A stretch of DNA of 64,000 bases from Atriophallophorus winterbourni (lineage: Eukaryota; Platyhelminthes; Trematoda; Plagiorchiida; Microphallidae): NCBI GenBank assembly GCA_013407085.1, contig JACCGJ010003597.1:1-64000 (forward strand), written 5' to 3'. Below, in pieces: positions 28,322-38,165 of this stretch. How positions within the stretch are numbered: position 1 is the stretch's first letter; every line of letters begins with the position of its first letter. Position numbers and translations under genes: made by a program. The notes beneath the pieces were generated by a model, which had not been told where the DNA came from, ran no database searches, and saw only the letters and a program-made list of their open reading frames with translations.

Positions 28322-31099
28322 TTATTGGACAACATCTGAAGGTAGGGAGTTCCATAAGAAACAAACGCGCACCGAATAGAAGAACCGACGGGAGTTCCGG
28401 TGGGAATGTGGAATATCAAATGCCAATGGGTGAGTACGTGTGACATGGCTTGACCGGAGGCGAAATAGATGCCTCAGAGGGTGCGCCTTTGAGTTCATTA
28501 TTTTGTACGTTAGGATTAGATCAAATCTAACCCGTCTGCGAAGCAGTGTATCCAAATTAAGATGTTCAAGTCGATTCTCATATGGTAGTTTGCGGAGGCA
28601 GCCAACCATTTTGGTTGCTCTGTGATAAATCCTCTCGAGCAGCTTGATGTCCTTTTGTAGCCACGGTGACCAAGCTTGCACTGAGTAATCCATCACCGGG
28701 TTAATATACGTATTTATGAGCATGGGGAATGATTCACGGGAAAAATGTCCGAAAATCCGCCGAAGCATACCTAGCATGCGGCTAGCTCGGTTGTACACTG
28801 CTTCGCATTGCATGCTATTCTTAAGACTTCCACTAATCCATACACCGAGGTCTTTTTCTTTGGTTGTCCATTCAAGTTGGTTTGATCCAAGGTTGTATGA
28901 GAATGGGAAATCTTTGCCTATTTGCAACATTTTACACTTTCGGAAGTTGAATGGAAGTTTGTTTCGCTCCGACCAGCTGTTTGATACATCCAAATCGCTT
29001 TGTAAGCGCAAACAGTCCACGATTGACGTGATTCGCATCCAAACTTTAACATCATCCGCAAAGAGAACCATTTTGGCTGTGACAAGTTTCGGAAGGTCGT
29101 TGATGTAGACCAAAAAGAGAACCGGACCAAGTACCGAACCTTGTGGGACACCGCTAGTGGCTTCGATTTCCCCAGACATCACACCATCGATACGTACAGT
29201 TGCCTTGCGATCAAGAAGGTAACTTCTCAGCCAGGTAAGAAGGCACCCATTAATACCAACATCGTGCAGCTTGCTCAGGAGTATAGAATGGTCCACGCGA
29301 TCAAACGCCTTTGATATGTCCAAGTAACACGCATGCACGCAACCACCATTATCCACTGCCTGCGTCCAGTCATGCAGTGTCTCCAGTAGGTTAGTCAAGC
29401 AAGAACGAGACTTCCTAAATCCATGTTGCTCTCTGGACAGCAAGTTTTGGGCTTCGAGATGACTCACAATTCTTTCGCACACAATTCGCTCCATAACTTT
29501 TGAGATCACTGGAAGGAGTGTAACAGGGCGGTAATTTGCTGGGTCAGAACGAGTTCCACCTTTGTAGATGGGTGTTATGATTCCTCTCTTCCAGTCATTA
29601 GGTACAACACCCTCCCTCAAGGAGTGATTAAATAAATCACAAAGTGGTTCGCACAATTGACTGCCGCATAACTTTAGGATTGCAGGTGTGATTCCGTCAG
29701 CTCCCGGGGACTTGTTGATATTCAACTTACGTAGGTGGTGCTGCACTATTTCCGAACTGATGCATACATCGCATATAGTCTCCGGCACAATTGGTGCTGA
29801 CAATTCTGACCACTGTAATTCATCCTTGGGGGTGAAAACTCGTGAATAAAAACTGGCTAGAGCGTTAGCGGTTTCCAGCACAGAATCAGTTAGTCCGTTA
29901 TCTGTCATGATCGGAAAAACACCGGGTTTCAGCTTCGTAGCGTTGTTAACAGTACGATAAAGCAGTTTGGGATTTCGCTGCATTCTTACCGCCAGCTGAA
30001 GCTGGTGATATTGTTTGTCCTCTCGGATGAGATTTGTGACTTGATTCCGCAATTCGCGAAAGTTTGCCCACGTCGAATCAGTTCTGGCAACCCTGTGAAT
30101 AGCCCATGCCAAATTTCGCTTTGTCAACCATTTTCTAGTCCTACTGCGAATTCTGAAGTGTCGTTCTTTGCTATTATGTTTCGGGACATATTCAGAATTG
30201 AAATGTATCATGTTGATTATGTAATCTGTCAGGGTTGTGCAATGCGAGTCCGGATCACTGAAATTTATATTATGTTCATCGAAAACTACCATTGTTTCCA
30301 TCAAACCAATGTAATCCACTTTTCTATTTCGTTTTGTTTGCTTTACAATTCTACTGGCGTTGCACACATATTGAAATAGCAGAACGAGGTGGTCGCTTCG
30401 ACCCAGCGGAGGGTGATACTGAACATCTTCAACGGCTGTGGCTTCGGAGGTTAAGACTAGGTCTAGAACAGAAGTCTGTTGGAAATTTCGTTGTCGTGTA
30501 TAATCGAAAACATGATTATACAAAGGGATGTAATCGAACAGTTCGCGAAATTTGTAGTCTAGTGATAGGGGTGGATGATCTACTCGGTTATATAGTTGAG
30601 GCAGATTGAAGTCTCCCATAATCAGCAATTGCGAATTGCGCTGTTTTCCGGCGTACTGCATTGCTTTCAAGAGTTTTTCGTTATATGCATCCAATGATGA
30701 TGGTGAACGGTAAACTACACCAACGATGCAACTGTCGCCTGATTCGAGCTTCAAGTTGCACCATATACTGTCTTCCAGATCGAGTTCAGTGTCTGTAACT
30801 ACCGTACAGTATAAACGTTCATGGTGGTAAACAGCTACTCCACCACCTGTTCTTAAGCGGTCTCTCCGAAACAGGGTCATGTTTGGAATAGAGAGCTCGC
30901 TATCGGTCACGTGAGGTTGGAACCATGTCTCAGTTATTGCTATGACGTCGAGTGAGTGCTGATTGCAGAGATCCTTCAGTTCAGCTAGTTTGTTTAACAG
31001 GCATTGTGCGTTTGTATATAGGCAATTGATTGTGGTTTTCGTATACAGTGATGGAGCTGAAAGCTCGTGAATTAGTCCGACCCTTCGAGCTACGGACAT
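28322..31099 (-). CDS. CR1 ORF2 protein: AP endonuclease and reverse transcriptase
   Basis: A 925-codon frame encodes the enzyme that nicks target DNA and primes reverse transcription. Endonuclease residues are visible: TNAQ (about residue 30), ITETWF (57), VVYRSPSS, GDFNLPQ (about 162) and GRSDHLV (about 234). The RT palm follows: NYRPVTLLPVISKVMER, CYLDISKAFDRVDHS (motif A, about 595), TSGVPQGSVLGP (motif B, about 650) and LFADDVKVW (catalytic motif C, about 680), then the thumb and the C-terminal FLWNSLPSD. The start overlaps the end of ORF1 by 10 bases in another frame. A stop (TAA for TCA) cuts the protein roughly 24 codons before the ancestral end, which otherwise continues in frame. 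Core activity may survive. Confidence 0.9.
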   Translation of the reverse strand: MSVARRVGLIHELSAPSLYTKTTINCLYTNAQCLLNKLAELKDLCNQHSLDVIAITETWFQPHVTDSELSIPNMTLFRRDRLRTGGGVAVYHHERLYCTVVTDTELDLEDSIWCNLKLESGDSCIVGVVYRSPSSLDAYNEKLLKAMQYAGKQRNSQLLIMGDFNLPQLYNRVDHPPLSLDYKFRELFDYIPLYNHVFDYTRQRNFQQTSVLDLVLTSEATAVEDVQYHPPLGRSDHLVLLFQYVCNASRIVKQTKRNRKVDYIGLMETMVVFDEHNINFSDPDSHCTTLTDYIINMIHFNSEYVPKHNSKERHFRIRSRTRKWLTKRNLAWAIHRVARTDSTWANFRELRNQVTNLIREDKQYHQLQLAVRMQRNPKLLYRTVNNATKLKPGVFPIMTDNGLTDSVLETANALASFYSRVFTPKDELQWSELSAPIVPETICDVCISSEIVQHHLRKLNINKSPGADGITPAILKLCGSQLCEPLCDLFNHSLREGVVPNDWKRGIITPIYKGGTRSDPANYRPVTLLPVISKVMERIVCERIVSHLEAQNLLSREQHGFRKSRSCLTNLLETLHDWTQAVDNGGCVHACYLDISKAFDRVDHSILLSKLHDVGINGCLLTWLRSYLLDRKATVRIDGVMSGEIEATSGVPQGSVLGPVLFLVYINDLPKLVTAKMVLFADDVKVWMRITSIVDCLRLQSDLDVSNSWSERNKLPFNFRKCKMLQIGKDFPFSYNLGSNQLEWTTKEKDLGVWISGSLKNSMQCEAVYNRASRMLGMLRRIFGHFSRESFPMLINTYINPVMDYSVQAWSPWLQKDIKLLERIYHRATKMVGCLRKLPYENRLEHLNLDTLLRRRVRFDLILTYKIMNSKAHPLRHLFRLRSSHVTRTHPLAFDIPHSHRNSRRFFYSVRVCFLWNSLPSDVVQ

Positions 31100-31640
31100 C
31101 GGTCGTTTTTTGGGATTGCTACAGTGTTTCTAATCGGAGTCTCGTCTGATTGTAAAAGCCGTGGTTCGTTAGAAGGCGAAGAAAGTCGGTGATCACTCAT
31201 TCTGACATCCTTCGGGAGATTCCTGTGGTTAGCTTTCCAGTTAGCCCTAATTAATTCCATCATACCTTTCGTTATAAATGTTACATTCAGAGGTTTTGGC
31301 CCGTCACCTTTATAGTTTGTTGACCGAGGTATTCTAAAAGTGTCCACCACCACTGATTCGTGAGCCACTGTTTGTAATCGTGGTGCTGTATTTCACTTCC
31401 CGAAGCAGTGTTAGTTTTTTCGGGAACACCAAGAAGAACAACACTGCGTTGGTCAGATTTGTTCGCATTGTTTAAATTTCCTTTCCTCTCCCACCACTGA
31501 ATATCCGCATGTATGCGACATTTAGTATGTGAACATGTACGGAGCAAATAAGAGTTTAGAAGAACGTCTTGCATCTCTTTTTGGCTTTTAAAAGTTATTC
31601 TCAATAAACGTGGTTCGTCGAGATAAGGAGAATTGGGGTG
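31090..31640 (-). pseudogene. CR1 ORF1, C-terminal part with a deletion and frameshift
   Basis: The first segment reads ITFKSQKEMQDVLLNSYLL, then RTCSHTKCRIHADIQWWERK and SVVLLGVPEKTN. Near 31,375 it breaks after KQWL: against the related copy at 9.85 kb, several codons are missing and the frame changes. The second segment, HESVVVDTFRIPRSTNYKGD onward, ends at 31,090, ten bases inside ORF2. The N-terminal zinc finger is absent because the element is 5' truncated. Confidence 0.75.
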
Positions 31641-31643
31641 CCG

Positions 31644-32060
31644 ACTTTATAGATAGGAGTAATCATTCTAAGTTTCAAATCGGTAGGGATCACGCCATTT
31701 TCAGTGTTTGATTAAACGAGTATGTGAGTGGTTTATATAGCCAAATCGCACATTGCTTCAGCATGAGCTGCGTTATTCCGTCAGCCCCGGGAGACTTTCC
31801 AAATGTTAGGTTAAATAATGATTGAAGGACGCGTTTCGACCATACATTTATTTCACTCAGAGCAACCGTGTTTGAAATGGTTCGATTTTGCTATGTATAT
31901 ATCATGTTTTCTCGGGCTGAATACAGATGAATAAAATGCGGATAATGCTGTAGCAATTTCTAATACAGCTTTCGTTAGTCCAGCTGACGTGTTCACAGAC
32001 TCCACTCCTGGTTTCACCTTAGCCTGGGAGGGAAATTTGTTTGCTTTGTTCCTCTCTAAT
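31644..32060 (-). pseudogene. Older CR1-like ORF2, 5' part of the split copy
   Basis: Minus-strand reading gives KSPGADGITQLMLKQCAIWL near 31,770, then a degraded region ending near ITPIYK at 31,645. In related elements this is followed directly by a YRPV-type segment, found here at 28,045 beyond the inserted CR1. The piece upstream of 31,850 is frameshifted but keeps LTKAVLEIATAL. It is the host element of a nested insertion. Confidence 0.65.
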
Positions 32061-32878
32061 GATGGGCTTTGCCGGTGCTGTTGCCAAGTAATAGAATTGG
32101 CCCCACCCTACGTTGCAAACTTGAGTGATTCAATCATATTGACATGATTAGGGCAAATATTTAAATGTTTAATTATTAACCATGGAGCCAAGTTTAATTA
32201 ACCGGCTCTTATTGATCCAAGAAATCACAGTTTATTGACGAATTCAGATGTTAGAAAAACTTCTAACGAAAACCATTTATGATTTCTTTATTATTCAAAT
32301 TCATGTTCAAGTATTACGCTAATATTAGCTAACACCGATGAAATTAACCGATATCGATCTAATGGTTGACATTAAATTTGAAACATGCTACGATATCTTC
32401 TCATGTAACTCTTGAGTGATATTTTGCACTGAATTCTAGTGGTAAGATATGCCTACGCTGTTTCATGTAGGTTTGATGCTTTAAATTTTGATTACAACTA
32501 GCCTAATTTCACGGCTGTATGGCTTCTTGTATAAGCACGATTCAATTCATGGTACGAAGTATTATCGTTTGAATTTTAAAAATCAATAAATTAAAATTTA
32601 TCCATATGCCTAGATAATTACTTGTTTCACAAGAATGCGGATCTGGAAGTTTTATTCTTATGCGCAAGTCACATGGATTTCGTGATGTGTTCATGAGACG
32701 GTTGGAGCAGGTTACACTTGGTTGAATCAGTGAATGAATGATAAAAATCGATGGATTTTTAAAACAAATTCCGATAAGACTGACAGAACAAAACTTGTTC
32801 AATTCCACAAACATGCAACGCACAAATCTCCGCTATTGCAATATGAAACGTCACAAAATATCTCCCAGATACAAGCAC
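32060..32878. other. AT-rich stretch, nothing recognised
   Basis: No motif, open frame above 95 codons or repeat family was recognised between the split CR1-like element and the first Gypsy LTR. Confidence 0.5.
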
Positions 32879-33048
32879 TATTGTATTGAACTAAATTCAA
32901 ATTGTATCTTCGTATTTTGTACGTAAGCTGTCTGGCCTTGTATGCTTTATTCGAATAAATGCCTGTACAATACACTTTTTGGCGGCTTGTAAAATTTCGA
33001 ACCCTCGGACTTTGTCTTCTTCCGTGCTTGCAGAGTTTGTGTGCGTCG
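32878..33048 (+). repeat. Gypsy1 left LTR, truncated
   Basis: It aligns with 34,033-34,200 in order: 'gtatcttcgtattttgtac', 'cttgtatgctt', 'aatacactttttggcg', 'gactttgtcttc' and 'gagtttgtgtgcgtcg', after which homology ends and integrase begins. Its first bases are degraded. Confidence 0.75.
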
Positions 33049-33632
33049 ATTATCTCATGTGCATCTTGTCATCGTCGGTCATATGCCATCATCGAACGGA
33101 TATTCTTTCGTACTCACTGTACTCGATGGCTGATTGCTGCTACGATCAAAGACACATGTTCTGAGATTGTAGCACGCGCCATCGTTGAACACTGGATTGC
33201 CAATTTTGGCACACCATTTATCATCACAACCGAACGTGGCGCTCTGTTTCAATCGACATTGTTTTTGAGATTTGACTTGACTCCTTGGTTGTTAGAACAT
33301 CTGGACCACCGCCTACCACCCTAATTCAAATGGATTGTTTGAACGCTTCCACCGGCAGCTCAAAGCTTCTTTAGCTTGTCAGCCCGATCCTAATAGATGG
33401 ACTGAGAATTTGCCACATGTTCTTCTTGGAATTCGTTCTACTATCAAAGAAGACAGACAGTGCACAGCTGCGGAGTTGGTTTTTGAAACTATCTTGTGTC
33501 TTCCCGGTGAACTCATTTTGCCTTGCCAGTCGTTACCTACTTTGTCAGATTACATTACTCGCTTGCGATCGTTTATTTCAAAGTTGGATTTTACGCCTCC
33601 TCGACATCGCAATATCCACCAACAGAAATAAC
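33045..33632 (+). pseudogene. Gypsy1 integrase remnant
   Basis: Frames alternate. NGYSFVLTVLDG near 33,095 (containing the first acidic residue of the core) is followed by TRWLIAATIKDTCSEIVARA and ANFGTPFIITTERGALFQ near 33,215. The second catalytic Asp, normally in TTDRG, is Glu here. The third part, FERFHRQLKASL near 33,340, includes the region normally ending in the catalytic Glu, followed by LLGIRSTIKEDRQCTAAELVF. Frameshifts near 33,260 and 33,325 break it. Confidence 0.8.
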
Positions 33633-34032
33633 CTCATCTCGATATGTTTGATTTTGTTTTGTGCGACTTGACTCTAGTTTTAAACTACTTCAACCACCTT
33701 ATCACGGACCACACAGAGGTATTGAGCGTAAACCTAAATACTTCGTTTCGGATATGAACGGTCGACGTCACACGCCTAAAACCAGCTTTCGTTTAGCTTA
33801 AGGCGCAAACTCCATCAAGCGTCATTACCCCTCAATCACAACCGCCGTGTATTCCTCGTGTGCCTACCCCCCCCTTGTTCCTCCAAATCCTGCAGTGCCT
33901 TCTAGCCCGTTCAAACTCGAACCGGTAGACATGTGCATTGGCCCAAACGTCTTGCTGACCATGTGACCTCATAAACAGTTCCAGCGTATGTTATCCTTTC
34001 TTTCAAGCCTAACTCACGCTCTTGTGGGGGAG

Positions 34033-34222
34033 TGTTGTAGTGAACTACTTTCATTTCGTATCTTCGTATTTTGTACATAAACTTTCTGGTCTTGTATGCT
34101 TGAAAAATACACTTTTTGGCGACTAATATAATTTTGAACTCTCCGACTTTGTCTTCCTCCATGATTGTGGAGTTTGTGTGCGTCGGCACGTGCCGGAATT
34201 GTAATTAACCGATCCTCCAACA
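34033..34222 (+). repeat. Gypsy1 right LTR
   Basis: A 190-base LTR bounded by TGTTGTAG and CTCCAACA (inverted TGTTG/CAACA). The polypurine tract lies immediately upstream. Confidence 0.75.
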
Positions 34223-34429
34223 TTGTAGCGCATTCTACACCTTCGATTCCATCTCGTGGACTTTCCTGTGTGGATTACCTCGCTATCGTTGGAATTCACT
34301 GGATTTTTTGTTGGACAATTGCTCTCTTGTTCTTTTAGTGCTTTCATTCCATTTTTGTTGTATTTTGCGCAACTACCCTCCCGTCGATACGAAATCGGTT
34401 TCTGAACTCATCGGTTATATATAGTACAG

Positions 34430-34490
34430 CTAAAAGGTTAAACAGCCAGAAAGCGGAGTTAGAGTGGCGAGCAACAAATTTTTTTATAGT
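34430..34490 (+). repeat. Short hammerhead-repeat fragment
   Basis: 'aacagccagaaagcgg' followed by 'gcgagcaacaaa' matches the stem II to post-cleavage part of the 241-bp unit. Only about 60 bases remain and the core is absent. Confidence 0.4.
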
Positions 34491-34564
34491 TTCATTGAAG
34501 TTTGAATCCATGTGAAGAAATTATAATCACCCTCATTGTTTCATTGACACTTTAGTAACCCAGT

Positions 34565-35269
34565 TATCTAGAATAATTCAATTCAATTCAATTTAATTTT
34601 AATGATCTAAAAAGCATATAACGTAACAAAAAACCACAGAACAATATGGGAACTACGAATAATATAACAAACAAAAAGGGATTCGGTTGCTTATTGAACG
34701 GTTCAAGAAATCCAAAGGGCAGACATTAATTTCGATTGGTTGGATGACAAGTGTAGGTACACGGTGTTAAGATGTATAGTTTTCTTCGATGCACGGGTTT
34801 AGGGTCAAAAAGGCAATAAGATTTCTTTTGAAAATCTGCGGATTTGGTAAGTTTACAACATAATCTGGTATATTTTTCCAAGTAAAACAAACTCGCACGG
34901 CAAAAAATGTCGTCTACAGTTGAGTCGCGAGTGAGGGACAGTTAGAATAAATGTGTGAGCTCTTGTCTTATGCGAGCCCCGTAGATTAAATAAGCATTGT
35001 AGAGGGTGATTTGCGGTATTCAAAATATTGTAAACCAAAATCAAATCGCCCTGGAGACGACGACGAGGATAATCGAATAAATTAAGGGTTTGGATTCCCT
35101 CGTTGTATGGTTTCCGGCTGAGTCCGGTGACAAGTTTGGTATCTCGATGATATATTCTTTGCAAAGTCGCAACATCTTTTTTAAGCCATAGCGACAATGC
35201 CAAATAAACCAAATAAACATTCGTCTTTGAATATTTGATAATGTTGGAATGAGTTAATGTTATTTGCAT
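34565..35269 (-). pseudogene. CR1-like ORF2 C-terminus and 3' tail
   Basis: An open stretch of about 138 codons on the minus strand includes LQRIYHRDTKLVTGLSRKPY, then YPRRRLQGDLILVYNILN and VPHSRLNCRRHFLP, the typical CR1/Jockey ORF2 C-terminal region. The element's 3' end is marked by AATTG-type pentamer repeats at about 34,570-34,592. The sequence is heavily 5' truncated (dead on arrival), a usual outcome of LINE insertion. Confidence 0.7.
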
Positions 35270-35784
35270 GATTCAACTTGAATACAAAATTTCGTTGTGA
35301 TTTACACACCTAAATGCGGTATGCGGTTGTGACAATCAACCAATATCAAATCACATGAAACGAAACCTACCCCCCAGCTTGTTTCTCAACTTCATTTCAT
35401 ATCACAACACACGAGCACTTAAAAAATGTAAATTTTACTGGCTTAATTCATGTGCACAAGCTCTCTCACATTAGACTCCTAGTTCAGCTAAGGAAAAAGT
35501 TATTTTTCATGAATACGACGTATAATTCTTTGCATATAATCATGTCTTCTTTTGCTGTCGATGTTTGAAATCAAATGCTTAAGAATTCGTAATGATTGAA
35601 CCAATAAGTCAGCGTAGAAACCATTTGGGATTTTACGATAATATGTATTATGATGCTCGATTTACATAATATTTATTTACCTAATTATTTATCTTAAATT
35701 AAATAAACAGCAATTTCAGAGTATAGAACTCTAAAGTACAAGGATACGCATTAAAATTAGTTTATTTTTTTAAATGTAATAGCT

Positions 35785-35990
35785 AGGTTTGTGAGCAACG
35801 CATTACATTGCGACTTGGGCGCTTCACCAGAGATCATTCTGTGATTCGGTGTTTGAATATTCGGGTTGGTTGCGCGAACACTGCGGAACAGTGGCCTCCA
35901 GGTACAACTGTTTTTACTAATATTCCGCGGTTTCAAGTCTCACTGAAACTGATCTTACTCTCTCATGCTGATGAAGGTGGAATGTGAGTT
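35785..35990 (+). repeat. Hammerhead-repeat unit, degenerate monomer
   Basis: It starts 'tgtgagcaacgcattacattg' and runs in the family order (gcgcttcacc, tgtgattcggtgtttgaata, ccgcggtttcaagtctcactgaa) to a hammerhead position, where 'ctgatgaaggtgg' is left and the GAAA part is deleted. It is about one unit long, diverged and probably inactive. Confidence 0.6.
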
Positions 35991-37060
35991 AATTTAAGTT
36001 CAACGAAAGTAGTTTCTGGAGAAATTGTAGACTGTTAATCGAAGAATGTTGTTTTCGTCTTACCTCAGTTGCATCCATTTCAAATAAGCGTATTTCAAGA
36101 TGGCATGAATTCAATAGAACTAAAGTAAAAACTTAGACATTACTGCTTTTACCCCACTTTTGGGAGGCTGAATGATTTTAATTTAATAATTTATAGGTGA
36201 TTGTTTATTCTTATTTTTAAACCCATAGTACATAATTGTAAAAATATACTCAAAAAAATTTGAGCTGTGATTGGACCCTCATGCAACAGCATAGGATGCC
36301 CTCAGGAATACTGATATTGAAAATTTATGTTCTTGTTATAAAAATCTGGGATGCCGCATTCTGTTTGCCAGTCTAGTGAATGAAACCTCAAACTCCCAGC
36401 AACAGCCGTAGCCATGGTTGCAAGTTGGAAATACCACATTCTAAACGGAACTGATGTACGTTCAACCCAAAATGTATGGAAGATGGTTATGTAATCGATC
36501 GATAGTTATGCAGAGTAGTTGTGATGTTCATTTTTGTTAATTAACACACGGGGGGCGATTAATCTCCGAATGATAATGCATTCGCACTTTGCAAAGCAGA
36601 TAAAAATTATTTTCGAAATATTTTTTTAATTTTTCGATCGATGGCTGGCAAATGCAAATGTCATTTAATTTTCACATTTTTCAAATGATATTTAACAGAT
36701 GTTAAATGAACTAAGCTTTTCCACCAATGTTCATCTTGATTTAGGACATTTGAAATAATTTAGGCACGATGTTTCTTATTTAAATTAAATTTGAAAAAAA
36801 CGCCCATAGATATCGTCTTCGAGATTTCGGTTCAAGATTCAAAGCTCGCAGTAGATTAGTTTAACTAATTTAATTATTCCGTATCTCAAGTCTCAATAGG
36901 TGAAACAGCTGATAATTAAGGACTTTATAGTTTTAAACTGCTTTTTACTCATAAATATTATCATTAAAAACAAATGATACAGAGCATTGCATACGAGATA
37001 AACCTGGAGAGAATTCAAAACATATTGATTAACAATAGCACCATGAATTGAGTTATCCGA
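35990..37060. other. AT-rich stretch, nothing recognised
   Basis: No coding potential or repeat family was recognised between the hammerhead unit and the Gypsy2 element. Confidence 0.5.
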
Positions 37061-37061
37061 T

Positions 37062-37205
37062 TTGTAGAAAAGTCAAGATCAGAGCGACAGATGTGTATTC
37101 ACTACACGTCAACAAACATAATGAATCATTCATGGGAATTAGAATACAGAGATAGATACACTGACAGCTACTGCATTCTGATTGGACAATGGGTATTCAT
37201 GCTGA
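37062..37205 (-). repeat. Gypsy2 repeat (LTR-like), low-coordinate copy
   Basis: Direct repeat of 37,856-37,995 with a few substitutions and small indels. In element orientation it would be the 3' LTR. Confidence 0.65.
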
Positions 37206-37372
37206 CAGCCACTCCACATGCTTCCGTTTTTCAAATGAACTTACGTACTGTGCGGTTTCGCAAATTTATTTCGTTTGGAGGCTCTGGATCTCTTTCACAC
37301 ATCTCTTCTGAATCAATGGGTTCTTGCTCTCTTAAATGTACTCTATTTCTTTTCACAGTTCCGTGTTACGTA

Positions 37373-37640
37373 TTCACCTCGTAAGATCTTTCACCCGTAT
37401 GACCACGGACAGTTCCAAGATTTCATTTCTCAGCTCACATACCGAAGGGTTGTATCCAAACCGTATCTCCATCAGACAATTCGGGTAGCTCACGTGCACC
37501 CTCATCATATACCTGTTTTTCGCGCTCCATGCGCAGTTGTAATTGCTGATTGATGACGTCCCATGAAACGTCATGTCTGAACTCATCCAGATCTATTGGA
37601 GTTAGTCGAGAGGTGGATGGGATTGGGTTTTGAGACAAAG
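37373..37640 (-). pseudogene. Gypsy2 pol C-terminal (integrase tail) remnant
   Basis: The minus-strand reading gives MEREKQVYDEGARELPELSD and GDTVWIQPFG, matching the region after the integrase core where Gypsy proteins read 'Y..GAR.LP.L..GD.V'. It continues in another frame with FGYNPSVCELRNEILELS. There is no core with catalytic residues. The neighbouring 37,651-37,839 (-) is open for about 60 codons without a recognised motif and may be more of the same element. Confidence 0.55.
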
Positions 37641-37855
37641 CTGCCCGTCATCAATTAATGATCCGGCCACCATGAACGTCTAATATCCCGGCACCGTTTC
37701 CCTCAATACCGGCAATCGTTACTTTTTCGTCGTAATTGGCTATGGGAGACGAACTCTGACGGTTACTAGTTTCACTGCGTTCTACATACAATATTGCATC
37801 CAACGGCACGTTGTCGTACCGTACCGATGCCAATGACATATTGCCGATGTCACAT

Positions 37856-37995
37856 GTAGAAAAGTCAAGATCAGAGTGACAGATGTGTATTCACTACACG
37901 TCAACAAACATATGAATCATCATGGGAATTACAATACAGTGATAGTCATACTGACAGCTACTGGATTCTGATTGGACAATAAGTATTCATGGTGT
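37856..37995 (-). repeat. Gypsy2 repeat (LTR-like), high-coordinate copy
   Basis: Direct repeat of 37,065-37,205. In element orientation it would be the 5' LTR. Confidence 0.65.
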
Positions 37996-38014
37996 GGCGT
38001 TTGCTATTGAACCG

Positions 38015-38165
38015 GTTGGTCGCGCCAGACTTATCAATCAGTGGCTAACGAGCACAAATTCTCTACAACTTTCCACAGTTTCATTGCATGCGGAACCGAA
38101 TCGTACTGTCCCTACTTGATGAGTACACACAGCACGAAACCTGTCTTTGTGTGTGTGATGCAAAT
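38015..38165 (+). repeat. Hammerhead-repeat unit, subfamily B
   Basis: It shares with the copy at 3.2 kb 'ccactgttt'-like and 'gtccctac' blocks, and 'cacagcac' between core and GAAA. Here GAAACC is kept but the core reads TTGATGA. It is a second member of a diverged subfamily with a different stem II. Confidence 0.5.

Larger units (their letters stand above)
28050..31643 (-). mobile_element. CR1-like LINE, young 5'-truncated copy
   Basis: An almost full ORF2 and the 3' part of ORF1 end in a 3' untranslated region of about 190 bases and a tail of TTGAATC heptamers (near 28,050-28,067), the CR1-type terminus. The 5' end at about 31,643 lies inside ORF1, as expected for incomplete reverse transcription. 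It split an older CR1-like element. I see no clear target duplication, which is usual for CR1. The long open frame makes it the youngest LINE in the window. The decayed copy at 8.9-12.4 kb is from the same family. Confidence 0.9.
32878..34222 (+). mobile_element. Ty3/Gypsy element, internally deleted (Gypsy1)
   Basis: Only the 3' portion of pol lies between two direct LTR sequences. The right LTR has the canonical edges TGTTG...CAACA and is directly preceded by a purine-rich tract ending GTGGGGGAG, the usual plus-strand primer site. The left LTR is cut off inside and joined to integrase sequence, so gag, protease, RT and RNase H are lost. No target duplication could be read. Confidence 0.8.
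37062..38000 (-). mobile_element. Ty3/Gypsy element, internally deleted (Gypsy2)
   Basis: Two direct repeats of about 140 bases flank a 650-base interior that keeps, on the minus strand, the C-terminal end of a Gypsy pol polyprotein. The repeats share 'gtagaaaagtcaagatcag', 'gacagatgtgtattcacta', 'cacgtcaacaaacat' and 'ctgattggacaat'. These fit LTR halves of an element that has lost most of its interior. Edges are approximate. Confidence 0.65.
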
